DNA of 64,000 nucleotides from Streptomyces gardneri (GCF_006539185.1 NZ_BJMN01000032.1:1-64000); one strand, 5' to 3'. Shown: positions 24,158-33,563, counted from the first letter of the stretch. Numbers and translations are program-made. Notes: a model not told the origin generated them from the letters alone.

Positions 24158-25162
24158 ATGCGTCCCGACACTCCTGCCGCCCACACCACCGAAGCCGAGC
24201 GCCTGCTGCGTACGGCAGCGCAGTACCCGGGAGACCGGGAACCCCTGTACCTCCAGGCCGCGGCCCACCGGGAACTGGCGGGCGACCGCCCCGGCGCGAC
24301 GGCCCTCTACGACGCGCTCCTCTCCGGTCAGCCGGCGAACCCGCTCCTGATCAGGGCGCTGAAGGCGGCGAACCTCTGGGAGTACGGCCACGAGGCCGAG
24401 GCGCGGGCGATCATCGAGGGAGTCCGGCGCGCCAAGCCCGCGGACGCGGCGCCCTGGGAGATCACGGCGGAGACGCTGGAGGCCCACGACGAACTGGAAG
24501 CGGCGGAGTCGACCCTCACGGAAGCAGCCGCACTCCTGACCACGTCCACGGAACTCCCCCACGCCACGGTGTCCCTGATCACGACGCGCCACCGCATCCG
24601 CCGCATGCTGGCACTGGAACACGACGACTGGGACGACCGAGCGGACCGGCTGCACACGGCGTCGGTCCCGCTGGACGAACTCCACGACCCGAAGCGCCTC
24701 TGGTCCCTGGGCTCCTCGGACCCGGCGGAACTCCAGGCGGAAATCACGAGGCTCCGCTCGGAACTGGGCACGTACCGCACGGCCCTCTCCCGCCCGTTCC
24801 CGGTGGCGGTCCTGCACTGGCCGGAACCGGAACTGGACGAGCTGCTCGCGGCGTACCCGGAACTGGAGGCGGAGTACCCCACGTACAGAGCCCACCTGAC
24901 GGACATCGAGGCCTCCCTCAGAGAACTCGCCCAGGCGGGCACCCCGAACCTGGGCATCGTCCGCGCAACGGTCCCCTCCTACGAAGCCTTCGCAGCCTCG
25001 GAAACCACCCACCCGTCCACGGCAGCCCTCCTCCCCCAATACGCCACCACCCTGGCCGCCCGAGCCCGCGCAACCGCTTGGCCCCCGGCCTCCGACGCGG
25101 CGTGCTGGTGCGGCTCGGAGCGGGCGTACGGAGAGTGCCACGGAGGCGCTGACCAAGACTGA
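24158..25162 (+). CDS. TPR-like protein with C-terminal SEC-C zinc motif
   Basis: 334 aa. An N-terminal helical region of TPR character (LLRTAAQYPGDREPLYLQAAA, RALKAANLWEYGHEAEARAII), a middle helical domain with alternating acidic residues, and a C-terminal SEC-C motif CWCGSERAYGECHG (Cys-x-Cys ... Cys-His), the zinc finger of SecA and many uncharacterised proteins. Cytoplasmic; function unknown. It ends 7 bp from the convergent McrB-like nuclease gene. Confidence 0.85.
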   Translation: MRPDTPAAHTTEAERLLRTAAQYPGDREPLYLQAAAHRELAGDRPGATALYDALLSGQPANPLLIRALKAANLWEYGHEAEARAIIEGVRRAKPADAAPWEITAETLEAHDELEAAESTLTEAAALLTTSTELPHATVSLITTRHRIRRMLALEHDDWDDRADRLHTASVPLDELHDPKRLWSLGSSDPAELQAEITRLRSELGTYRTALSRPFPVAVLHWPEPELDELLAAYPELEAEYPTYRAHLTDIEASLRELAQAGTPNLGIVRATVPSYEAFAASETTHPSTAALLPQYATTLAARARATAWPPASDAACWCGSERAYGECHGGADQD

Positions 25163-25169
25163 GGCCCGG

Positions 25170-26312
25170 TCAGGCGTCCGGCACGAGTCCCCAAGCGATA
25201 GCCGTGTGCGTCCCACTCCAGGAGACGGGGCCGTCTCCTGTGGGCCAGACGGCAGCGATGCCCAGAGTCTCCAGGTAGGGGCCGAAACTGCCGATGGGCG
25301 CGCTGAAGACAGCCAGAAGATGGGGATCCTCCCTCGCCCCCTCCGCCAGCCGGTAGTACTGGTGCCGGTACTCAAAGAGTTGGGCCACGGCCTCACGGAC
25401 CGAAGCACGGTGCTTACCGGGGGATATCTGCTTGGCTTCCACGAGCCACTCGAGAGAAGAACCCTCCGCACGGAGGATCAGGTCTCGATACCCGATCGAC
25501 GTGTTGATCGGCTCATACGAGCAAGCGGCGGCATGCGCGGCGAACTCTGACACGAGCCGCTCGTGATCACGCGTACGGCGCTCCCTACCGCCCTGCACGG
25601 TGACCCAATAGCCATCGCTGTTTCCCGGCTGGAACGCACCCGGCTCACTCCCTTCAAGGGAGGTCTTGTGCCCTCCAGCAAAGAAAGCGGTCGGTTCGTC
25701 CGCGGTCGGGAATTCGACATCTGCGAAGCAGCGATCGACGGCAGCCGCGTGAGAAAGAAGGACCACGGCTTCCGCGAGGTGCTGCGCCAGCTCGCCCTCA
25801 GGGGGAAGGTTTGCCAGGTCGTACCGTCGCGCTGCGATGTCGGCATGCTCGTAGGCGCGGGGGCGCCAGCCGAGGGAGGCGGAGTCCAGGCTCACGCCGT
25901 CCTGCCAGTCACGCGCCAATCGTGGCGGCAGGGCAAGCCGGTAGGGCGTGCCACGCTCGTCCAGATAGTCATGGAGCTTCCGGCCGGTCCCATAGTGCTG
26001 AGGCTTGGCGGCTTCGGAGACACCTTGCTGGAGCGACAGCGTGACGGTCTTGCGGTCCGCGTCGAAGAGATAGGCCAGGTAGAGCCCCTTCTTAGGATCC
26101 GTGTTGACGTCCTCGCGGAAAACACCAATCCACGGAACCCGCGCCATGTTTCCCTTGCCGGCATACCCGACGGCAGAGCAACCCTCCGGCAGCGGGAGGT
26201 CAATGAGCTCCTCCACCCCCCAGAGCAGGGCACAGTCCGGACGTTCGGCTGAGGCCACCCCTGTGGGGTCGTAGATCCTCGCCACTTCGTGAAGCAGGTC
26301 ATGCAGCGCCAT
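25170..26312 (-). CDS. McrB N-terminal (DUF3578) domain fused to PD-(D/E)XK nuclease; putative stand-alone type IV restriction enzyme
   Basis: 380 aa. Residues 1-170 match the DUF3578/McrB DNA-binding domain: YAGKGNMARVPWIGVF, KKGLYLAYLFDADRKTVTLSLQQG, HYGTGRKLHDYL. Residues 235-370 form a PD-(D/E)XK fold: ERLVSEFAAHAAACSYEP, YRDLILR (Asp), EWLVEAK (ExK), then helix VREAVAQLFEYRHQYYRL. No GTPase domain or partner gene is present. McrB N-domains read modified cytosine, so modification-dependent cleavage is likely (inference). G+C is visibly lower than its neighbours, a sign of transfer. Confidence 0.82.
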   Translation of the reverse strand: MALHDLLHEVARIYDPTGVASAERPDCALLWGVEELIDLPLPEGCSAVGYAGKGNMARVPWIGVFREDVNTDPKKGLYLAYLFDADRKTVTLSLQQGVSEAAKPQHYGTGRKLHDYLDERGTPYRLALPPRLARDWQDGVSLDSASLGWRPRAYEHADIAARRYDLANLPPEGELAQHLAEAVVLLSHAAAVDRCFADVEFPTADEPTAFFAGGHKTSLEGSEPGAFQPGNSDGYWVTVQGGRERRTRDHERLVSEFAAHAAACSYEPINTSIGYRDLILRAEGSSLEWLVEAKQISPGKHRASVREAVAQLFEYRHQYYRLAEGAREDPHLLAVFSAPIGSFGPYLETLGIAAVWPTGDGPVSWSGTHTAIAWGLVPDA

Positions 26313-26458
26313 CCGCGGACGCTACCCCTCAACGATCAAAACCACCTGTGATTGCGGTCACAATCGAGTGAAAGACCGTCACGTCTGTTCGGAAGGTGGA
26401 CGCGAAGAGCCGCCGGTTAGGCTCGCTAGAAAGCGATTCCGCCGCGAAAGGACCCCTC

Positions 26459-26758
26459 ATGCCCCGCATCCCCTCCCCCGCCATAGCCGCCGCCGGGCTC
26501 GTCGGCGGATACGCCGTAGCCCGGTGGACCAAGAAGCGGCCGCTCGGTGGGGTCGTGCTGGCCGTGGCCGGCGGGGTGGCCGCTCGGGAGTGGCAGCAGG
26601 TGGGTGGGGGGAAGGTCGCGGCCGGGCTCAGTGGCGCGTATGTCGCCGCCTTCGCCGGGTCTCACCCCCTCGCCAAGAAGATCGGCGCCTGGCCCGCGGT
26701 GTTCTCCGTTGCCGGGGGCATGGCCGCCGCCTCCTGGGCCGTCACCCGCGGGAAGTAG
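26459..26758 (+). CDS. Small conserved membrane protein
   Basis: 99 aa with three short hydrophobic segments (AIAAAGLVGGYAVA, GGVVLAVAGGVA, AWPAVFSVAGGMAAASWAV) separated by basic residues. Gly/Ala-rich; function unknown. The ATG at 26459 has GAAAGGA upstream. Divergent from the nuclease gene by 146 bp, which contains an inverted repeat GATTG...CAATC near 26350. Confidence 0.65.
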   Translation: MPRIPSPAIAAAGLVGGYAVARWTKKRPLGGVVLAVAGGVAAREWQQVGGGKVAAGLSGAYVAAFAGSHPLAKKIGAWPAVFSVAGGMAAASWAVTRGK

Positions 26759-26834
26759 AGGCTCCCGGCACGCGAGCCGCGGGCCCACCCGTCCTGGGCC
26801 CAGCGGCCCCCGGCCCGCCCCTCAGCCACCCCCC

Positions 26835-28103
26835 TCAGCCTCCCGCCGCGTGGCTCACCGTGTAGATCAGGAGGCCCGCCAGCGCGCCCACCACCGTGCC
26901 GTTGATGCGGATGAACTGGAGGTCGCGGCCGATGTTGGCCTCGATCTTCTTCGAGGTCTGGGTGGCGTCCCAGCCGGCCACCGTGTCCGTGATCAGGGAC
27001 GTGATCTCGTGGCGGTACGTCGTGACCACGTACGCCGCCGCGTCCTCCGCCCAGCCCTCGACCTTCGCCTGGAGGCGGGTGTCCGTCGCCAGGCGGTTGC
27101 CCAGGGACATCAGCGAGGCGCGGGCGCGCAGGCGGAGCTGGCTGCGGTCGTCCTCGGCCGCCGCGATGATGAGGTTGCGGATCGAGGACCAGGCCGAGGC
27201 GATGATGTCCTGGATCTCCGGGCGGGCCAGCAGGTCCGACTTCAGGCGCTCGACACGGGCCCTCGTGTCCGTGTCCGCCTGGAGGTCCGCCGCGAAGTCC
27301 GTCAGGAAGCGGTCGATCGCACCGCGCGCGGGGTGCGCCGGCATGTCCCGCATCTCCGTCACGAAGCGCAGGAGCTCCTTGTAGACGCGTTCGCCGATGC
27401 GCTTGTCGACGAACCGGGGCGTCCAGCCCGGGGCACCGCCCTGCACCGCGTCCATGACCGAGTCGCCGTGCGTCACCAGCCAGTCGTGCGCACGGGTGCA
27501 GACCAGGTCCACCGCCCGGTGGTGCGCCCCGTCCGCGACGATCTTCTCCAGGGTCTTGCCGAGGCCCGGGGCGATCTCCGCCGCCTCCGCCCGGCGGGTG
27601 ATCGCCTCGCCCACGACCGCCTGCACGTCCGAGTCCCGCAGGACCGTCAGCGCGCCGCGCAGCGCCGTCGACGCCTCCGCCGTCACCCGGTCCGCGTGGG
27701 CCGGGTCCGCGAGCCATGATCCGAGGCGGCGCGCGATGCCGAACGCCGCCAGCCTGCCCCGTACGACGTCCGCCGAGAGGAAGTTCTCGCCGACGAACGA
27801 GCCCAGCGAGGCCCCCAGCTGGTCCTTCTTCGTCGGGATGATCGCCGTGTGCGGGATCGGCAGCCCCAGGGGGCGCTTGAAGAGGGCCGTCACCGCGAAC
27901 CAGTCCGCGAGCGCGCCGACCATGCCCGCCTCCGCGGCGGCGGCGACATAACCCGTCCAGGCACCCCAGCCCGCGTTCTCCGCCCAGGTCGCGAGAGCGT
28001 AGATCACGGCCACGGCGAGGAGCAGCGACGTCGCCAGCGACTTCATCCGGCGGACACCTCTGCTCTTCTCTTCGTCCGCCGCCGTGTACGAAAAACTCAC
28101 CAT
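26835..28103 (-). CDS. DUF445 domain membrane protein
   Basis: 422 aa. One or two N-terminal helices (MKSLATSLLLAVAVIYALAT, AAAAEAGMVGALADWFAVTALFKRPLG) and a C-terminal helix (VVGALAGLLIYTVS) flank a long helical domain. GALADWFAVTALF and IPHTAIIPTKKDQLGASLGSFVGENFL are hallmarks of DUF445 (YjiN family). Function unknown. It lies 12 bp downstream of the ABC ATPase gene and is probably cotranscribed. The start at 28103 has AGGAGGT 8 nt upstream. Confidence 0.88.
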   Translation of the reverse strand: MVSFSYTAADEEKSRGVRRMKSLATSLLLAVAVIYALATWAENAGWGAWTGYVAAAAEAGMVGALADWFAVTALFKRPLGLPIPHTAIIPTKKDQLGASLGSFVGENFLSADVVRGRLAAFGIARRLGSWLADPAHADRVTAEASTALRGALTVLRDSDVQAVVGEAITRRAEAAEIAPGLGKTLEKIVADGAHHRAVDLVCTRAHDWLVTHGDSVMDAVQGGAPGWTPRFVDKRIGERVYKELLRFVTEMRDMPAHPARGAIDRFLTDFAADLQADTDTRARVERLKSDLLARPEIQDIIASAWSSIRNLIIAAAEDDRSQLRLRARASLMSLGNRLATDTRLQAKVEGWAEDAAAYVVTTYRHEITSLITDTVAGWDATQTSKKIEANIGRDLQFIRINGTVVGALAGLLIYTVSHAAGG

Positions 28104-28115
28104 GGACCTGACCTC

Positions 28116-29108
28116 CTACATCAGGGACTCCCGGCGCTCCTCGCGAGTTCCCCCATACATCTTCGCGATCACCGCCTCGATGTCCGGCTCCCGCACCGAG
28201 AGGTCGACAAGGGGGTACGCGGCGGCGACGGCGGCGACCAGTGGAGCCGCCGAGGACGAGGCCGGGAAGGCCAGGTACTGGCGTGGGCCCTCCGACCGTA
28301 CGAAGCGGGCACCCGGCACGTCCTCGATCGGCGGCAGCTCCCGCTCCAGGTCCACCACCAGGAGCCGTTCGCTCTCGCCCACGGCGTGCAGGCCGGTCAG
28401 CTTCCCGTCGTACATCAGCCTGCCGTGGTCGATGACCATCACCCGCGAGCACAGCTGCTCGATGTCCGTGAGGTCGTGGGTGGTCAGCAGGACCGTGGTG
28501 CTCCGGGTCGTGTTCAGTTCCCTCAGGAATTCCCGCACCCTCGCCTTCGACACGACGTCCAGGCCGATCGTCGGCTCGTCCAGGTACAGCACCTCCGGGT
28601 CGTGGAGCAGCGCCGCCGCGATGTCGCCGCGCATCCGCTGGCCCAGGGAGAGCTGGCGCACCGGGACGTCGAGCAGTTCGCCGAGATCGAGGAGCTCGAC
28701 GCACCGGTCGAGGTTCTCGCGGTAGCGGGCGTCGGGGATCCGGTACATGCGGTGCATCAGGCCGTACGAGTCCTTCAGCGGCAGGTCCCACCAGAGCGTC
28801 GTGCGCTGGCCGAAGACGACGCCGATCCGCTGGGCCAGTCGGGTCCGTTCCCGCGCCGGGTCGATGCCCGCGACCCGCAGCCGGCCCCCGCTGGGGGTGA
28901 GGATGCCGGTCAGCATCTTGATCGTGGTCGACTTGCCGGCCCCGTTCGGGCCGATGTAGCCGACCATCTCCCCGCGCTCGACGCCGAAGCTGATGCCGTC
29001 GACCGCCCGGACCTCGCGTTTCGACCGCTTGAGCAGGCCCGCCTTGCGGCGGATCGTGAAGATCTTCTCCAGCGAGTCGACTTCGATGAAGGGCACAGAG
29101 GTCTGCAC
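28116..29108 (-). CDS. ABC-2 type transporter ATP-binding protein
   Basis: 330 aa. Walker A is GYIGPNGAGKSTTIKML, Q-loop region GVVFGQRTTLWWDLPL, signature LSLGQRMRGDIAAALL, Walker B EVLYLDEPTIGLD and switch TTHDLTDIEQL. The GQRTTLWWDLP form is typical of the subfamily paired with DUF990/ABC-2 permeases. GTG start at 29108 lies 5 nt after the permease stop. It drives export by the two permeases at 29114-30767; substrate unknown. Confidence 0.9.
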   Translation of the reverse strand: MQTSVPFIEVDSLEKIFTIRRKAGLLKRSKREVRAVDGISFGVERGEMVGYIGPNGAGKSTTIKMLTGILTPSGGRLRVAGIDPARERTRLAQRIGVVFGQRTTLWWDLPLKDSYGLMHRMYRIPDARYRENLDRCVELLDLGELLDVPVRQLSLGQRMRGDIAAALLHDPEVLYLDEPTIGLDVVSKARVREFLRELNTTRSTTVLLTTHDLTDIEQLCSRVMVIDHGRLMYDGKLTGLHAVGESERLLVVDLERELPPIEDVPGARFVRSEGPRQYLAFPASSSAAPLVAAVAAAYPLVDLSVREPDIEAVIAKMYGGTREERRESLM

Positions 29109-29113
29109 GGGAC

Positions 29114-29968
29114 TCAGCTTCCTGTCGATCGGTACGAACGGATTCCGGCCCGCCACGCGATCCCCGCCACCCCGCAGCAGACCGCCGCCACGAGCGGCGA
29201 CGCGAAGACCGCCCAGCCCGGCACGCCCGCCGGGGCCGGCCGGCCGAGGACGTACAACGCGGGCAGCCAGTTCACGAACGCCAGCGGCACGACGAACACG
29301 ACCCCCCGCACCAGCTCCTGCGCGAAGATCGTCGGCGGGTACTGGAGCAGCGTGTTCCCGCCGTACGTGAACGAGCTCGTCACCTCGGCCGCGTCCTGCA
29401 TCCAGAACAGGGCGGACGCGCCCAGCACCATCACCGCCGCGAAGATCACCGCCCCGGAGACCAGCATCACCGGCAGGAGCAGCACCTTCACCGGCGTCCA
29501 CGCCACGTCCAGCAGGACCAGCGCCCACACCAGGACGAGCAGGCCCTGCGCCACCCGCCCGAACCGGCGCAGCGCGAACTTGTCCGCGGCAACCTGCGCG
29601 AGCAGCGGCGCCGGACGCATCAGGAACGTGTCGAGCGAGCCGTCCCTGACCCGCTTCCCCATCCGCTGGAGCGAGCCCATCGTCAGGTCCGCGAGCCCGA
29701 ACGACGTGCCCGTCGTCCCGTACAGCAGCGCGACCTCGGCGAAGGAGAAGCCGCCAAGACCCCGCACCTGACCGAACATCAGCAGGATGACGACGAAGTC
29801 GAAGAAGGTGACGCAGAAGCTGGTGACCAGGGTCAGCGCGAAGGAGGAGCGGTACGTCATCGTCGACCGGATCCACATCCCCGCGACCATCCGGTACGTA
29901 CGCCAGGAATCCGACACCAGCGGGTACGCACGCCGGGAATCCCTGCTCGTACGGAGCGCCTCAGCCAC
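29114..29968 (-). CDS. ABC-2 family transporter permease
   Basis: 284 aa with six membrane helices after a polar N-terminus of about 25 residues. RVRDGSLDTFLMRPAPLLAQV and FTYGGNTLLQYPP are features of the ABC-2/DUF990 permease family. The N-terminus carries an internal duplication (SRRAYPLVSDSWRTYR, DNA 29892-29950). GTG start overlaps the other permease by 8 nt. Confidence 0.85.
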   Translation of the reverse strand: MAEALRTSRDSRRAYPLVSDSWRTYRMVAGMWIRSTMTYRSSFALTLVTSFCVTFFDFVVILLMFGQVRGLGGFSFAEVALLYGTTGTSFGLADLTMGSLQRMGKRVRDGSLDTFLMRPAPLLAQVAADKFALRRFGRVAQGLLVLVWALVLLDVAWTPVKVLLLPVMLVSGAVIFAAVMVLGASALFWMQDAAEVTSSFTYGGNTLLQYPPTIFAQELVRGVVFVVPLAFVNWLPALYVLGRPAPAGVPGWAVFASPLVAAVCCGVAGIAWRAGIRSYRSTGS

Positions 29969-30767
29969 CCTGCACCACCACCTTCCGCGTCGCCGCCGCC
30001 TGCGCCGCCCGCCCCGCCCCGAACAGCACCACCGCCCAGCACCCCTGGAAGGCGTACGCCCCCGCCAACCCCCGCCAGCCCTCGTACTTCCCCAGGTACA
30101 CATCGGCCGGCACCTGGAGCATCGACGCCCACGGCAGCACCCGCGCCAGCTCGCCCAGCGCACCCGGGAAGACGTTCAGCGGGAGCAGCATCCCCGAGAA
30201 GAACAGGCCGCCCAGCCAGGCCACCTGCACCACGCCCTGGCCGTCGAGCAGCCAGAACGCGCTCATCGCCACGAGGTACCAGATCGCGAAACTGACGGTC
30301 GAACCGAGCGCCACCGCCACCAGGAACGCCAACCAGGTCCCGGGGCCCGACGGCAGCGTGAAGTCGAAGACGAGCGCGCCGACCGCCATCGGGACGACCC
30401 CGCGGCCCAGCAACTGATAGGCCGAACGGCCGAGGTTGGCCGAGAACCACCAGGCCTGGAGGTCGGCGGGGCGATAGAGGTCGACCGCGATGTCCCCGGT
30501 CCTGATCCGCTCGATCAGCTCGTCCTCGAAGCCGCCGCCCATCAGCCCGCAGACGGTGATCAGCGCCTGGCCGATCCACACATAGGCGAGGGCGTCGTCC
30601 ATGGAGTAGCCGCCGAGCTGCGGGCGTTCGTCCCAGAGGGCGATGTACGTGTACGACAGGATGAAGCCGAAGACGGTGTTGGTGAACACCCCCGCCGCCG
30701 TCGCCACCCGATAGGTGGCATGGCGCCGGAAGCCACCCGCGGCCACCGTCGCGTACAGCCGCAGCAT
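29961..30767 (-). CDS. ABC-2 family transporter permease
   Basis: 268 aa with six membrane helices. RRHATYRVATAAGVFTNTVFGF at the start, GDIAVDLYRPADLQAWW in the first loop and LLPLNVFPGALGELARVLPW near the end identify the ABC-2 permease family paired with the upstream-type ATPases. First gene of a four-gene unit (two permeases, ATPase, DUF445). GGGAGGAG precedes the ATG. Confidence 0.87.
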   Translation of the reverse strand: MLRLYATVAAGGFRRHATYRVATAAGVFTNTVFGFILSYTYIALWDERPQLGGYSMDDALAYVWIGQALITVCGLMGGGFEDELIERIRTGDIAVDLYRPADLQAWWFSANLGRSAYQLLGRGVVPMAVGALVFDFTLPSGPGTWLAFLVAVALGSTVSFAIWYLVAMSAFWLLDGQGVVQVAWLGGLFFSGMLLPLNVFPGALGELARVLPWASMLQVPADVYLGKYEGWRGLAGAYAFQGCWAVVLFGAGRAAQAAATRKVVVQGG

Positions 30768-30781
30768 GCGTCTCCTCCCTC

Positions 30782-30830
30782 ACCGGTACGCGACCGGTAC
30801 GCAACCGGTACGCAAACCGATACGCAAACC
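30782..30830. repeat. Four 11-12-bp tandem repeats in the 5' leader of the ABC-2 operon
   Basis: Copies of ACCGGTACGCA(A) stand immediately upstream of the ribosome site of the permease gene on the minus strand. Confidence 0.75.
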
Positions 30831-30972
30831 ACCGAAAAAACGCCGAAGCGCACGACCCTAGCGACGAGCCCCGCACACCGCGAGCGATTTTCCCGTCACT
30901 TCCCGTGATACCGCCCTGCCGATTCGGGTCGCATTCCGGAGTTTCGTCACCTTCCAGGCAATATGAGGTGCC

Positions 30973-33198
30973 ATGCCCCCTTCCTCCGGTACGAGTGACA
31001 CTCCCCGGCCATCCCGCCCGGGCTGGGAGCCGAGGGACCCCACCCTCTCCGCTCCGCCACCTCCCGCGCGGAAGCGTCCCCCGCGCGCCCGGCGCCTCCG
31101 ACGCGTCCTGCGGACCCTCTTCGGCCTCGCCCTGCTCGGCGCGCTGCTCCTCGGCGGGGCCTTCGTCGCCGGCTACCTCCTGGTGGAGATCCCGCCGGCC
31201 AACGCCGCCGCCCTCGCCCAGTCCAACGTCTACCTCTACCGCGACGGCAGCCCCATCGCCCGCGACGGCGAGGTCAACCGCGAGAACGTCCGGCTCGAAC
31301 AAGTCCCCCTGGGCGTCCGCCAGGCCGTCCTCGCCGCCGAGGACCGCGACTTCCACACCTCGCACGCCGTCGACCCCAAGGCCATGGTCCGCGCCGCCTG
31401 GAACACCGTCACCGGCAAGGGCCGCCAGTCCGGCTCCACCATCACCCAGCAGTACGTCAAGAACTACTACCTCGGCCAGGAGCAGACCCTCAGCCGCAAG
31501 GCCAAGGAGTTCTTCATCGCGATCAAGCTGGGCCGCGAGAAACCCGAGGAGGAGATCCTCCAGGGCTACCTGAACACCAGCTACTTCGGCCGGAACGCCT
31601 ACGGGATCCAGGCCGCCGCCCGCGCCTACTACGGCAAGGACGTCGAGCGGCTCGACACCGCCGAGGGCGCGTACCTCGCCTCCCTCCTCAAGGCCCCCAG
31701 CATCTACGACGTCACCACCCACCCGGAGAACCGCACCAAGGCCGTCGCCCGCTGGAACTACGTCCTCGACGGCATGGTCACCGAAGGCTGGCTCGGCCGC
31801 GCCGAACGCGCCGCCGCCCGCTTCCCCCTCCCCCAGACCGCCCGCCCCGCCACCGGCCTCTCCGGACAGCGCGGCTATCTCGTCCAGGCCGTCGAGGAGT
31901 ACCTGACCGGCCACGGCGTCATCGACGAGAAGACCCTCGCCGGCGGCGGCTTCCGGATCACCACCACCCTCGACCGCACCAAGCAGGAGACACTCGCCCA
32001 GGCCGTCGAGGACCGCGTCATCTCCCGCCTCGACCCCGACCGCAACCCCGCCGACCGCTACGTACGGGTCGGAGCCGCGGCGGTCGACCCGGGAACCGGC
32101 AAGGTCCTCGCGATGTACGGCGGCATCGACTACACCCAGCAGTACGTCAACAACGCCACCCGCCGCGACTACCAGGTCGGCTCCACCTTCAAGCCCTTCG
32201 TCTTCACCGCGGCCGTGCAGAGCGGGGCACAGACCCAGAACGGCCTGCCGATCACCCCGTACACCCTGTACGACGGCACCAACCGGCGCCCGGTGGAAGG
32301 CTGGAGCGGCAGCCCGTACGACCCCGCCAACGAGGACGACGCCAGTTACGGCGAGATCGCCGTCGGAGAGGCCACCGATCTGTCGGTGAACGCCGTGTAC
32401 GCCCAGATGGCCGTGGACGTCGGCCCCGCACACGTACGGCGGACCGCCGTCGCCCTCGGCGTACCCGGCTCCACCCCCGACCTCACCGCCTCCCCCTCCA
32501 TCGCCCTCGGCGCGGCCACCGCCAGCGTCCTCGACATGGCCTCGGCGTACGCGACGCTCGCCGCGCACGGCCGGCACGGCACCCACACCCTCGTCGAGGC
32601 CGTCACGAAGGGCGGCAGCTCGATCGACCTGCCGTCCCGGCCGGCCCGGCAGGCGGTCAGCCGGGAGGCCGCCGACACGACCACGTCGATCCTGCGGAGC
32701 GTCGTCGAAGCGGGTACGGGCACGGCGGCGCAGGCCGCGGGGCGGCCGGCGGCGGGCAAGACGGGCACGGCGGAGGACGACAAGGCCGCCTGGTTCGCGG
32801 GCTTCACCCCGGAGCTCGCGACGGTCGTCGCGCTGATGGGCCAGGACCCCGAGTCGGGGCGGCAGGAACCGCTGTACGGAGCGCTCGGACTGCCCCGGAT
32901 CAACGGCGGCGGGGCGCCAGCAGAGATCTGGGCCCAGTTCACCCAGGAGGCGCTGGCGGGGGCACCCCCGCGCGACTTCGATCTCCGGCTGATGCCGGGG
33001 GCGGAGGAGATGCCACCGGTGCCGCCGCTGCCGGACAGCCCGGAGAGCCAGGACGGTCAGCAGAACCAGGAGAACCAGGAGAGCCAGGAAAGCCAGGTGG
33101 CGCAGGACGGGGACCCGTACCTCACGGGCGAGGCCGGGCCGGGAGCCGCGGTGTCCCGCAGCCCCCTGCCCTCACGTCCACCCGTACGGGATCAGTGA
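30973..33198 (+). CDS. Class A penicillin-binding protein (transglycosylase/transpeptidase)
   Basis: 741 aa. A basic cytoplasmic N-terminus, a membrane helix (about residues 50-75), then a GT51 glycosyltransferase domain with AAEDRDFHTSHAVD (catalytic Glu), SGSTITQQYVKNYYLG and GREKPEEEILQGYLNTSYFG. The transpeptidase domain has SxxK in GSTFKPFVF, SxN in LSVNAVYA and KTGT in AGKTGTAEDDKAAWFAG. A Gln/Glu/Ser/Asn-rich tail follows. It polymerises and cross-links peptidoglycan outside the membrane. Monocistronic in appearance. Confidence 0.95.
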   Translation: MPPSSGTSDTPRPSRPGWEPRDPTLSAPPPPARKRPPRARRLRRVLRTLFGLALLGALLLGGAFVAGYLLVEIPPANAAALAQSNVYLYRDGSPIARDGEVNRENVRLEQVPLGVRQAVLAAEDRDFHTSHAVDPKAMVRAAWNTVTGKGRQSGSTITQQYVKNYYLGQEQTLSRKAKEFFIAIKLGREKPEEEILQGYLNTSYFGRNAYGIQAAARAYYGKDVERLDTAEGAYLASLLKAPSIYDVTTHPENRTKAVARWNYVLDGMVTEGWLGRAERAAARFPLPQTARPATGLSGQRGYLVQAVEEYLTGHGVIDEKTLAGGGFRITTTLDRTKQETLAQAVEDRVISRLDPDRNPADRYVRVGAAAVDPGTGKVLAMYGGIDYTQQYVNNATRRDYQVGSTFKPFVFTAAVQSGAQTQNGLPITPYTLYDGTNRRPVEGWSGSPYDPANEDDASYGEIAVGEATDLSVNAVYAQMAVDVGPAHVRRTAVALGVPGSTPDLTASPSIALGAATASVLDMASAYATLAAHGRHGTHTLVEAVTKGGSSIDLPSRPARQAVSREAADTTTSILRSVVEAGTGTAAQAAGRPAAGKTGTAEDDKAAWFAGFTPELATVVALMGQDPESGRQEPLYGALGLPRINGGGAPAEIWAQFTQEALAGAPPRDFDLRLMPGAEEMPPVPPLPDSPESQDGQQNQENQESQESQVAQDGDPYLTGEAGPGAAVSRSPLPSRPPVRDQ

Positions 33199-33206
33199 CC
33201 GGCGCG

Positions 33207-33527
33207 TCAGTGACCGGAGGTCGCCTTGAGCCCCACCACGGCGACCAGCAGCAGACAGACGAAGAAGATCCGGGCGGCGGTCGCCGGCTCACCGAGCACG
33301 ACCATGCCGAGCACCGCCGCACCGGCCGCACCGATGCCGACCCACACCCCGTACGCGGTACCGATGGGCAGCGTCTTGGCAGCGTGCGAGAGCAGAACCA
33401 TGGAGGCGACGATCCCGGCACCGGTGAACACGCTCGGCCAGAGCCGCGTGAAGCCCTCGGTGTACTTCATACCGATCGACCAGCCGACTTCGAGCAGACC
33501 CGCGACCACGAGAAGAACCCAGGCCAT
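33207..33527 (-). CDS. gdx: SMR family guanidinium exporter (Gdx/SugE)
   Basis: 106 aa, four membrane helices. WVLLVVAGLLEVGWSIGMKYTEGFTRLWPS with Glu in helix 1, GTAYGVWVGIGAAGAAVLGM and LGEPATAARI match SugE/Gdx rather than EmrE/QacC. A guanidine-III riboswitch lies 37 nt upstream, which supports guanidinium/proton antiport. ATG 33527 has a GGAGGT site; an upstream in-frame start would overlap the riboswitch. Confidence 0.9.
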   Translation of the reverse strand: MAWVLLVVAGLLEVGWSIGMKYTEGFTRLWPSVFTGAGIVASMVLLSHAAKTLPIGTAYGVWVGIGAAGAAVLGMVVLGEPATAARIFFVCLLLVAVVGLKATSGH

Positions 33528-33563
33528 GACGACGACACCTCCGCGAGACGGAACAACAGGAGT

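Noticed and set aside
29857..32586. Long minus-strand open frame over the penicillin-binding protein gene
   Set aside because: Shadow of a gene with complete GT51 and transpeptidase motifs.
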